Assembly: GCA_910585395.1 (NCBI GenBank)
Contig: CAJUCK010000006.1
Coordinates: forward strand, 68,344-84,147
DNA: 15,804 nucleotides
Direction: 5' to 3'
Source of the DNA: an uncultured Lachnospiraceae bacterium
GTDB taxonomy: Bacteria > Bacillota > Clostridia > Lachnospirales > Lachnospiraceae
Notes under the pieces: generated by a model
Databases searched by the model: none
What the model saw: the letters and a program-made list of their open reading frames with translations, nothing else
What the model was told of the DNA's origin: nothing
Position numbers and translations under genes: made by a program
In this document: one piece after another, positions 6,437-13,248 of the stretch
Numbering within the stretch: the first letter of the stretch is position 1
How the letters are laid out: the number at the start of each line of letters is the position of its first letter

Positions 6437-7870
6437 TTGACAAGATTGATTGGAATAAGAAGCCAAAGAATTGTTTGACAGAGTTGCTCCCACACCAATG
6501 ACGCCGTCAAAAGCGGCTGGATAACGCATTCTTTCTGTTCCATCATTGCCTGCTGATGCAACTACACAGACGCCGGCTGCAACTGCTCTATTAATTGCAT
6601 TTTCCAAATTTTTAAAATCGGCCGGCCGGTATCTGTTTTTCTGTGCACTGTAACTGATATTGATCACTTCTGCGCCATGGTTCACTGCATAATTAACTGC
6701 ACTTGCCAAAAAACTTTTCGTAATATGTTTACCATAACCTACTGTATTATCGCACTTAATCGCCATGATTTTGCAAACTTCTCTGTCAGAGGTATCTCCT
6801 GCGATGCTTGCCACCCCTGCGCCGAACTTCTCATTATTTGCCTCTGCCGCTATCACTCCTGCTATCATGGTTCCGTGATTTCCTGTGTATTGTCCATATC
6901 GCGAACGCTTATCTGGACATTCTATCAATTTTTTATTATTCTGAGTAACATCCACAGAATAATTCGTAATTAATTTATTGTTCAGGTCAGGATGATTCAT
7001 CTGTACTCCGCAGTCTATCACCGCAACCCATATCTCTGTCATAGAATGTGCTCTTTTTAATTTTTGATGTGCTCCCGCGATATTAATCGTTTTCATATAC
7101 CACTGATCAAATCTGTTAAAAAACGGATCATTTGACGTAACTGTTCCTGAAAATGTATCTATCGTACCATCCGCCTCCAAAAAGGTATTTTCTGATACGT
7201 CTGTCACACAATCATACTTTATAAATTTTGCTTCTGCACGTTTTACGGTATCTTCCAAATTAATTTTTGCTAATACTACAATATCATTCTTATAATCCTT
7301 AATCTTTTCCAATCTTTTCTTCTTGTACTCTGGAAGATTCTCATCAATCTGAATTTCCCCGCAATCTACCACTTCATAATCTGCAGCTGTTTCCAGAACA
7401 ATCCTTTTAATTTCCTCTTCACTGGTTCCATAAGAGAAAGTCACCATAACTTCCCCTGTCTGATAATCAAGGTTTTCACTGTTTTCTCTTTCCTGAGCCG
7501 CTTCTTTATAATGTTCCACAATCTCTGACGCTGAAACATCCAGACTCTTCACAAAAGCTTCCAATTCACCTCTTTGTGATTTCTCCATAGAATAATACTT
7601 ATTCAGTACTTTCCGCACACCCTTCTCAAACACATGCTGAGTCTTTATTTGATTCAGAATTCTGGCTGACTCTGCACCATCACTGCCGCAGACTTCTAAT
7701 GCCAGATTAATATACTCCCTGCTTTTTCTTCCAATTTTGTGTTGACTATGCTGCTGCCTTGCTGGCATATTTCTCATAATGTTTTGATTTGCATCTGCCT
7801 GTAAAGTATTTCCTGTCAGTATCAGAGAAAAACCTATCAGCAGAGCTGCTTTCCGGATTATCTTCTGCAT
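6431..7870 (-). pseudogene. Secreted subtilisin-like (S8) serine protease, truncated before the catalytic serine
   Basis: The 479-residue frame begins with a signal peptide (KKIIR-type basic start, hydrophobic LLIGFSLILTG, about 8-20), followed by a long prodomain-like region to about 255. The peptidase domain has the catalytic Asp, D286 in AVIDCGVQMNHPDL, and His, H332 in NHGTMIAGVIAAE. It also has the oxyanion Asn, N442 in SAGND. It then stops after SLASYSNQSCQS. The block that should follow, with GTSMAAP and the nucleophilic serine, is absent, so the product cannot be an active protease. A remnant of the true C-terminus lies just beyond the stop in another frame. The ribosome site is weak (AAAAGAGAATGATTT). 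It follows the glycosyltransferase gene by 59 bases on the same strand. A non-catalytic role for the remaining frame cannot be excluded. Confidence 0.82.
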
Positions 7871-7929
7871 AAATCATTCTCTTTTCTAACTGTCTGATTT
7901 TCACTGTTTTCTGTACAAACTTCATTCAG

Positions 7930-8946
7930 CTAATTGAATCCCACTACTTTTTGGGATATCTTATATGCCGCCACTGAGATTTTTCTTCCGCTCTTTCCTG
8001 GAAGATTCATTGCCTGTCCCATAATTCCCTTGCGCAAATGCCAGAACAAACGGAGATCATATTCTTTCAAATATTTCCAAAGTTCTCTTTTCTTTTCCAG
8101 ATTTTCTTTGGTCCCAGAGCGAATCAGCATAATAGTTGAAACAACTGTAATAATCTCAAGATAGTTAAACATGTATCTGCGAAGCTTTCTGTTTGACAGC
8201 TTCCACAAATCCACAGTTTCAACCATCAGCTTATTTACCCTGATCTGCTGATCTATCCGCTGGATCATTACCTTCTCATTTACAGACTGATCTTCTCTCC
8301 CAATATAATAGCGGTAAAAATCTACGTTCAGATAATACATATTTTTTACGTAAGCCAGAGGTACATACACAAAAAGATTATCTACATAAAATGTGTGTCT
8401 GGGTAATTCCAAACCACATTCCCGCAGCAGCTGTGTACGGTAAATCACAGAATGCATCAAAATATACTGGCCTTTTCGGAAATATCTTGCCTCATCCCAT
8501 CCAAAAATCCGGTTTTCTGGCAGAGTCCCGGTATATTTCATAACTTTTTTACGTTTTGCACCTTCTTTTTCATATACAAAATTGCTGATCAGCATATCCA
8601 GGGTTTTACTCCCTCCAGACAATTCTTTCAGCACAGATAAAATTTTCTCATAAGCTTCTGCATTCACCCAGTCATCACTGTCCACCACTTTAAAATAAAG
8701 TCCGGATGCATTACGAATTCCAGCATTTACCGCCTCACCGTGTCCGCCATTTTCCTGATGAATCGCTTTTACAATCGTTGGATATTTTTCTGCATAATTA
8801 TCTGCAATCTGGGCAGTTCCATCTGTAGAACCGTCATCTATTATAAGAATTTCTACATCCTCACCACCTGACAGCAGAGATTCAACACAATGTTCCATAT
8901 AATCCTGAGAATTGTAACAGGGAATTGCAATTGATAGTAATTTCAT
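7930..8946 (-). CDS. Family 2 glycosyltransferase
   Basis: The ATG at 8946 is chosen because GGAGG lies five bases before it; that same GGAGG sits within an upstream in-frame ATG (8958). The 338-residue product has a GT-A fold. It starts LLSIAIPCYN, then has the nucleotide-sugar motif DDGSTDGT (37-44), ENGGHGEAVNAGI (65-77) and the metal-binding DSDDW (89-93). The rest is helical and basic, without a clear membrane span, so it probably acts at the inner face of the membrane on a lipid or polymer acceptor. The donor and acceptor cannot be read from the sequence. No other polysaccharide genes lie next to it, and it has its own promoter, so it may decorate a surface glycan alone. The downstream neighbour is the decayed protease. 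Confidence 0.9.
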   Translation of the reverse strand: MKLLSIAIPCYNSQDYMEHCVESLLSGGEDVEILIIDDGSTDGTAQIADNYAEKYPTIVKAIHQENGGHGEAVNAGIRNASGLYFKVVDSDDWVNAEAYEKILSVLKELSGGSKTLDMLISNFVYEKEGAKRKKVMKYTGTLPENRIFGWDEARYFRKGQYILMHSVIYRTQLLRECGLELPRHTFYVDNLFVYVPLAYVKNMYYLNVDFYRYYIGREDQSVNEKVMIQRIDQQIRVNKLMVETVDLWKLSNRKLRRYMFNYLEIITVVSTIMLIRSGTKENLEKKRELWKYLKEYDLRLFWHLRKGIMGQAMNLPGKSGRKISVAAYKISQKVVGFN

Positions 8947-9009
8947 TTGTTCCTCCATTTATTCTTCTACAATAATATACAAGTAAAATTTATGACATAC
9001 CTCTCCTTT

Positions 9010-9037
9010 ATTATACACATTTTTCCCTATTTCGCAA
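9010..9037 (-). promoter_or_regulatory. Probable promoter of the glycosyltransferase gene
   Basis: On the minus strand TATAAT (9010-9015) lies 16 bases from TTGCGA (9032-9037). It is about 65 bases upstream of the glycosyltransferase start codon at 8946, which suits a short leader. The -10 is perfect and the -35 is partial. Confidence 0.55.
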
Positions 9038-9390
9038 ATTTTATTTGTCAGGAGAATTTTGCCTGCAGTCAAATAAAGCATCTCTACATTATTAAAAAAC
9101 AGCTCTCCCTTTATCTTGCAACGAAATCATAAACTCTGGAACACTGTGTCTTATACATTCCCTCGTTTTATAAAATATAAATTATCTAAATTTGTTCATA
9201 TTTTCTTTACACAATTCTCATATTATGAACACACCAAAGTCACATTTAGCAGATATACTAATATCATAAACAAAAGACTTAATGAAATATTCGTTTTCAC
9301 TTTGTTTTTCATAAACCTTGCTTTACTGCAAGGTCCTCCCGTTAAATCAGTGTATCCTCACTTTTTTATATAAATCTTTTTCATATGAAG
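9038..9390. other. AT-rich intergenic region without a supported gene
   Basis: No frame here has both a ribosome site and a protein-like sequence. Seen in it are an 8-bp inverted repeat, TGTTCATA (9193-9200) with TATGAACA (9224-9231), and a 7-bp hairpin, ACCTTGC (9315-9321) with GCAAGGT (9328-9334). On the plus strand the latter is followed by CCTCCC and, at 9363-9368, a T-run. These could belong to a small RNA but the evidence is slight. Confidence 0.5.
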
Positions 9391-9411
9391 GCCGGCGCAA
9401 AACGCGCCGGT
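9391..9411 (-). terminator. GC-rich terminator-like hairpin after mutY
   Basis: CCGGCGC (9392-9398) pairs with GCGCCGG (9404-9410) around a five-base loop, 23 bases beyond the mutY stop. On the minus strand the following sequence is CCTTCATATGAAAAAG, with only a poor T-run, so termination may be partial; on the plus strand it is followed by TCTCTCCTTTCT. It is the only stable GC hairpin in the region and probably ends the mutY operon. Confidence 0.6.
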
Positions 9412-9433
9412 CTCTCCTTTCTAAATTTCTCTG

Positions 9434-10516
9434 TCAGTCAAATTTATCATTTCCAAGTCTGATATTCATATATTTCGTATAGGCTGTAAATGCCGCCGGT
9501 ATCGGATATCTGTCCTCTGAATCTGACACTTCCACAAAAAGCATACCACTCTGATTTTCTGTAAGTTCATCTACTCTCACTACATATCCAGTCATATGCC
9601 ATTCCACATGGGAAAAAATATGTTTGGCAGGCTCCAGTTTCTGAATGCGGATTGGCTCTAGTTTCTGCTCTTTCACCCACAGCAGCGCTTCTTCTTCTGA
9701 CAAATGCCCTGCTGTATTTGGAAATTCATACAGACCTGCCAGCAGCCCTTTCTGCGGTCGTTTATGGAGTACAATTTTTTCTCCATCACGAATAATAAAT
9801 ACTGTCTTTTCCTCAATCCTTCTGGGTTTTGCCTTGCTCTTTACTGGTAAAAATGACCAGCAGTTCAGGCGTTTTGCCTCACAAAAGTTCTGCCAGGGAC
9901 ATTTCTCACATTGCGGAGCGCCATTGGGTACACAAACGGTTGCTCCAAGCTCCATTAGCGCCTGATTAAACTCACTTGCTGCATGCTCTGGCATAATTTT
10001 CTTCAGAGCTTCCTCCACTTTAGTGCGTACTGACTGCTTCATTATATCAGAGTCGTCATTTGACACTCTTGCAATCACGCGCAGCACATTTCCATCTACT
10101 GCGGGAACTGGGATTTTATAAGCAATAGACGCAACGGCGCCTGCTGTATAATGCCCAATTCCCTTTAATTTCAAAAGTTCTTCATAATCTGCTGGCAGCT
10201 GCCCCTGATATTTCTCCATCACAGTCTGGGCTGCTGTCTGCATATTACGCACTCTGTTGTAATAACCTAATCCTTCCCAAAGTTTTAACAGTTTCTCTTC
10301 TTCACATTCTGCCAGATCCCGCACGCTTGGCAACGCTTCTGTAAAACGTTGAAAATATGGCTTTACTGCCTCCACGCGTGTCTGCTGCAGCATAATTTCT
10401 GATACCCAAACCCGATATGGCGTAGGCTCTTCCCGCCAGGGAAGCACCCTGGCATTGTCTTGAAACCATTCTAACAATGGTTCCACAATATTTTCTAATT
10501 TAAAATTTTCCAACAT
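9434..10516 (-). CDS. mutY: A/G-specific adenine DNA glycosylase MutY
   Basis: MutY removes adenine mispaired with 8-oxoguanine. The 360-residue protein has all expected parts: LPWRE (25-29), the catalytic Glu in SEIMLQQTR (E40), the helix-hairpin-helix LKGIGHYTAGAV (117-128) and catalytic Asp D141 in VDGNV. The 4Fe-4S cysteines are C195, C203, C206 and C212, with seven rather than six residues in the first gap. A NUDIX-like C-terminal domain that reads 8-oxoguanine follows (VFIIRDGEKIVLHKRP, about 239-254; FSHVEWHM, 301-308). The start overlaps the end of the preceding coiled-coil gene by 17 bases and has only a weak ribosome site, so it is probably translated by coupling. A GC-rich hairpin follows the stop. 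Confidence 0.96.
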   Translation of the reverse strand: MLENFKLENIVEPLLEWFQDNARVLPWREEPTPYRVWVSEIMLQQTRVEAVKPYFQRFTEALPSVRDLAECEEEKLLKLWEGLGYYNRVRNMQTAAQTVMEKYQGQLPADYEELLKLKGIGHYTAGAVASIAYKIPVPAVDGNVLRVIARVSNDDSDIMKQSVRTKVEEALKKIMPEHAASEFNQALMELGATVCVPNGAPQCEKCPWQNFCEAKRLNCWSFLPVKSKAKPRRIEEKTVFIIRDGEKIVLHKRPQKGLLAGLYEFPNTAGHLSEEEALLWVKEQKLEPIRIQKLEPAKHIFSHVEWHMTGYVVRVDELTENQSGMLFVEVSDSEDRYPIPAAFTAYTKYMNIRLGNDKFD

Positions 10517-11528
10517 TATTCTTTATCTTATCTGCATCACTAAAGAGAAAATCAATCTCAATGCCTTTAAGGTCTTCATCTACAAGATTATTATCTTTTA
10601 TCATTCTGCGAATCGTACTCTGTGTACTCTCCATATTACTGAATTTTTTCTGTTTCAAGGTAAATTCCTGTTGTATCTGGTTAACTTTCAAATCTCCCTC
10701 AACAATTTCTTCCTGTTCTTTTCTATTTTCTCTTATTTTATCAATCTGTTCCTGCTGTTCCTCTTTCTTCTCTTGAGTTTCTTCTGCCGTTTCCTTTTCC
10801 TCTTCTGTCTCCTGGTCCACTTTGTCTTTACCCTCCTGGATCAGAAGGTTCATAACCTCTTTTCCAGCAGCTCCCATAATCTCATCTGCTGTCTCCTGTG
10901 CTTTGATCATATCCTGAGAAATTGCCTGCTTTTGCTTATTATCTGAAATCGCGCCTTTCACTATGCCTGCTTCCCACTGAAGTCTGTCAATATTCGCCTT
11001 TTCCTTACCAGAATCGTCATTTAGCTTTAAGACCTCTACCTGGTATTCTGTCATTGGCATGCCCTCAAGCTCTCTCAAACGGCTGCGTTCTTCGTCTGAA
11101 AACTGCAGTCCGCTTACTCCATTTTTCCAATCCTGATATTTTTCCAGCAAATCAAGGTCTTTTTGTTCCTGTGATTCTGGATCTATCTCATATTGTTCCT
11201 GCAGTCTTGTCTTTGCCTCTTCTACATCACTAATAATGCCTTCCGACTTCTTAATTTGAGACATCTTATCATTCCACAGACCCCACTTTTCGTCAATTTT
11301 CTGAAGTAATTTCTGGTCTCTTCCCCAGGCATCATTTACAAGTTTCTTCGCCTGATTTTTAGCGCTCTGACGCTTTTGTTCCACGAGGCTGTCTGTCTGG
11401 GAAGGAACTATAAGCGTCCCAGCAAATACGGATTTCCCATTTTCGCCTCTCTGTTTCACTCCTACTGTATCAGCAGCCATTCCTAAACCATTTCTGCCGT
11501 TCTGCTCTGTTCTTACTGTTAATGACAT
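10500..11528 (-). CDS. Uncharacterised coiled-coil protein upstream of mutY
   Basis: The ATG at 11528 is preceded by an ideal AAGGAGG site, so the 34 upstream in-frame codons are not used. The 342-residue product is soluble, highly charged and rich in Glu, Gln and Lys. A Ser/Gly-rich N-terminal tail of about 55 residues (begins SLTVRTEQNGRNGLGMAADT) is followed by mostly helical sequence. A strongly acidic coiled coil lies near residues 240-285 (many EEK and QEK repeats). There is no signal peptide, membrane segment or catalytic motif that I recognise. I have the impression of similar unnamed proteins in other Lachnospiraceae, but cannot support a function. The gene overlaps mutY and shares its transcript; whether that reflects a shared job is unknown. 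Confidence 0.8.
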   Translation of the reverse strand: MSLTVRTEQNGRNGLGMAADTVGVKQRGENGKSVFAGTLIVPSQTDSLVEQKRQSAKNQAKKLVNDAWGRDQKLLQKIDEKWGLWNDKMSQIKKSEGIISDVEEAKTRLQEQYEIDPESQEQKDLDLLEKYQDWKNGVSGLQFSDEERSRLRELEGMPMTEYQVEVLKLNDDSGKEKANIDRLQWEAGIVKGAISDNKQKQAISQDMIKAQETADEIMGAAGKEVMNLLIQEGKDKVDQETEEEKETAEETQEKKEEQQEQIDKIRENRKEQEEIVEGDLKVNQIQQEFTLKQKKFSNMESTQSTIRRMIKDNNLVDEDLKGIEIDFLFSDADKIKNNVGKF

Positions 11529-11684
11529 TTTATCTCCTCCTTGACACTGTGTTCTGATTGAATTCCTTTTCAATCGTTTTCCGCTCCAATTGACTGTTTT
11601 CTGAATTGCCGTTACGCAGATAAAGCCCATAACTATGATATTTATATCGGCAGAAATAGAGATATTGTTTAATGGTTTTGAATG
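11529..11684. other. Upstream region of the coiled-coil gene
   Basis: This contains the ribosome site of the coiled-coil gene (about 11533-11540) and an unused in-frame extension of its frame. A TATAAA-like box can be seen on the minus strand near 11642-11648, but I find no well-spaced -35 partner, so the promoter is not resolved. Confidence 0.35.
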
Positions 11685-11738
11685 GAATTTTCTGTTACAG
11701 GCTGAAACTGTAAGGGTGTGAATCAGCCCAGAAAATTC
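11685..11738. repeat. Large imperfect hairpin / nested inverted repeats
   Basis: GAATTTTCTG (11685-11694) is perfectly complementary to CAGAAAATTC (11729-11738). Inside it GGCTGA (11700-11705) pairs with TCAGCC (11723-11728), leaving a five-base bulge on one side only and a 17-base loop. A second, competing dyad TTACAG (11695-11700) with CTGTAA (11708-11713) lies within. It is followed by no T-run, so it is not an ordinary terminator. It could be an operator array, an RNA element or a mobile-element end. Confidence 0.7.
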
Positions 11739-11742
11739 TCTA

Positions 11743-11771
11743 TTCCCATGCTCTCGAAATTGTGGTAGAAT
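11743..11771 (+). promoter_or_regulatory. Possible promoter for the cupin remnant / TPR gene
   Basis: TTCCCA (11743-11748) and TAGAAT (11766-11771) are spaced by 17 bases on the plus strand, four and five of six matches to consensus. They lie just downstream of the nested inverted repeat and about 30 bases before the cupin remnant, and could drive the TPR gene further on. Confidence 0.35.
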
Positions 11772-11800
11772 AATAAAAAATTGATTGTGGAGAAATAGAT

Positions 11801-12023
11801 ATACTACTCAATTTCAATGAAATAAAAGAATTAACTGTACCAGAAATGAACGACGGGACAGGTAATGATGACGGCGAAAATGTATATGGACAAACAGAGC
11901 AAGGTCATTCCTTGTTCTATTCACACAGGCTGTTCCATCGGTTTACACAAGCATGAAACCAGTGACGATATAAATTATGTGTTATCTTTTGAAGAGCTGT
12001 CCGAGGAAGAAAAAAGCGGCTGA
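11801..12023 (+). pseudogene. Cupin-domain protein, frameshifted and truncated remnant
   Basis: Two frames together read as the N-terminal half of a small cupin. The first reads NFNEIKELTVPEMNDGTG (from 11810). One extra A near 11864 then shifts it. The sequence resumes as MMTAKMYMDKQSKVIP (from 11865) and GCSIGLHKHETSDDINYVLS. The latter has the cupin metal-site pattern H-x-H-x-E (HKHET). Homology stops at about 11987; the frame continues as unrelated FEELSEEEKSG and ends at 12023. The second cupin motif is missing and no ATG is present at the expected start. It is therefore a broken gene with at least two lesions. Family assignment is by motif and comparison from memory. Confidence 0.68.
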
Positions 12024-12120
12024 AAAGGACTGCACAGAAGTCGGACTTGCTGAAAAATTCAACCCCATAGCGGGGGAGGAAGTAAGAGAACGACAAAATG
12101 AAATATGTAGGAGGTATATT

Positions 12121-12615
12121 ATGGGACTGTTTTCAAAGAAGAAAAATGAAGAAGCGGCTATTGAAGAACTAACACCCCAAATAAAAGCCAAGTTAGATGA
12201 ATTAGCAGAAAAAGGCAATCAGTTTGAGGAAGAAGAACAATATGAGGAAGCTGTACAAGCATGGAAAGAAGCTCTTAGTCTAATCCCAGAGCCACAGCAA
12301 TTTTACAGTGAAACCATATGGTTTTTAGCTGCCATTGGCGATATTTATTTTCAAAAGAAACAATACGAAAAAGCACACGAATGTTTTGACAAAGCCAGGG
12401 GAAATTTGAGCGGCGAGGGATATGGGAATCCGTTTGTTATGCTTCGCTTAGGTGAATGTTGTTTAGAAATAGGGGACGAAAAAAACGCCACAGAGTATTT
12501 GCTTAGAGCCTATATGTTTGAAGGAAGAGAGATATTTGAGCCTGACGAGGACGGTAATGATGATGGAAAAAAATATTTCGATTATTTAAGAACTCATGTT
12601 GAAAACATTGAGTAA
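12121..12615 (+). CDS. Small TPR-repeat protein
   Basis: The ATG at 12121 follows AGGAGGTATATT, a textbook ribosome site; the 48 in-frame codons before it (from 11977) are not needed and overlap cupin debris. The 164-residue product starts MGLFSKKKNEE and has TPR-like helix pairs. These are KLDELAEKGNQFEEEEQYEE (24-43) with AVQAWKEALSLIP (44-56), FLAAIGDIYFQKKQYEKA (68-85) with HECFDKARGNLSGEG, and MLRLGECCLEIGDEKNATEY (107-126) with LLRAYMFEG. A very acidic C-terminus follows (EPDEDGNDDG, 140-149). It is probably cytoplasmic and binds a protein partner. Small TPR proteins of this style are sometimes immunity or adaptor partners of toxins, but no toxin lies next to it. It is the only apparently intact gene in a decayed region. 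Confidence 0.82.
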   Translation: MGLFSKKKNEEAAIEELTPQIKAKLDELAEKGNQFEEEEQYEEAVQAWKEALSLIPEPQQFYSETIWFLAAIGDIYFQKKQYEKAHECFDKARGNLSGEGYGNPFVMLRLGECCLEIGDEKNATEYLLRAYMFEGREIFEPDEDGNDDGKKYFDYLRTHVENIE

Positions 12616-12623
12616 AAATTAAG

Positions 12624-12710
12624 ATGACACGGTTCCCATTTATCGGGGAGATAGCAAAACCAGCCGAGCCAGTCAACAGCGGCAGCCCCTGTTTCGTGGT
12701 CCGCGTGTAG
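12624..12710 (+). pseudogene. Short GC-rich remnant, possibly of a mobile element
   Basis: Nine bases after the TPR stop, a 28-codon frame reads MTRFPFIGEIAKPAEPVNSG then SPCFVVRV and a stop. Its base composition (about 60% G+C by eye) contrasts sharply with the surrounding AT-rich DNA, and it has no ribosome site of note. It looks like the end of a foreign gene, perhaps from an integrative element, but I cannot name the family. Confidence 0.4.
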
Positions 12711-12875
12711 TTCTTTGTAAACTGACCTAAAGAACAGAAAAAGATTCTGATTTCAATTCTGTTGTGAAAGAAATAAGAAGAAACTAATTTTATACATCTA
12801 TATCAGAATGATAATAGTCATTTACATGAAGTAAGCATATAGCTGACAATACGAAAATCATTATCGTGGGAATAA
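12711..12875. other. AT-rich spacer between mobile-like remnant and yolD
   Basis: I see no gene, terminator with a stable stem, or repeat here. At 12867-12884 the plus strand has a weak AT palindrome followed by a T-run that would be too unstable to count as a terminator. Confidence 0.4.
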
Positions 12876-12900
12876 TTATTTTTTCTTCTTCCAGATTTTT

Positions 12901-12920
12901 CCACCTTCATCCACCTTCAT
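12901..12920. repeat. 10-bp perfect tandem duplication at the 3' end of yolD
   Basis: CCACCTTCAT occurs twice in a row (12901-12910 and 12911-12920). On the minus strand it spans the yolD stop codon. The ten-base length causes a frameshift, which creates the present TGA. Removing one copy would let the frame continue to a TAA at 12876-12878. Confidence 0.9.
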
Positions 12921-13248
12921 CCGTCTCACTGGTGACGATATCATAAATATCGTCAAACTTTATAATAGTATTTACAACTTTTAATGATTTAGATGTTTTA
13001 TCTATTGCAGTAACTATCCCTGACATTTTCAAATATTCACCTCTATGGAAATATACAAGGTTTATGATATCATTCTTTTTTATCTGAAGAAGCCTCCTGT
13101 TTAATTCTTCTTGATATTCTTCTGACAGTTCGGCTCTTGGCACAATCATTTTCTCTTTTTCTCGTAACGCTTCTGGAAATCCTTTAAGTGCTGCAAAGGG
13201 AATAAACTGTTTTGCCCGCTCTGCAGGGCTCATCTTAGTCCGTACCAC
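12907..13248 (-). CDS. YolD-like protein, partner of the Y-family polymerase
   Basis: This small protein has the YolD-like signature MSPAERAKQFIPFAALKGFP near its start, then a basic/acidic helix and a small beta-rich C-terminal half (DIINLVYFHRGEYLKMSGIV). YolD-like genes commonly sit next to Y-family polymerases and are thought to assist or regulate them. It overlaps the end of the polymerase gene. The frame is open from a TTG at 13263, but GGAGG lies eight bases before a GTG at 13248, which I take as the start (113 residues). An ATG at 13233 is a further option. A 10-bp tandem duplication at the 3' end truncates it: the tail TDEGG would otherwise read on as KIWKKKK. Function is therefore probably intact except for the last residues. 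Confidence 0.82.
   Translation of the reverse strand: MVRTKMSPAERAKQFIPFAALKGFPEALREKEKMIVPRAELSEEYQEELNRRLLQIKKNDIINLVYFHRGEYLKMSGIVTAIDKTSKSLKVVNTIIKFDDIYDIVTSETDEGG

Noticed and set aside
11977..12120. N-terminal extension of the TPR protein
   Set aside because: It overlaps the cupin remnant and includes the ribosome site AGGAGG of the real start.
12840..12900. Terminator after yolD
   Set aside because: Only short AT-only pairings are possible; no stable stem with a T-run on the minus strand.
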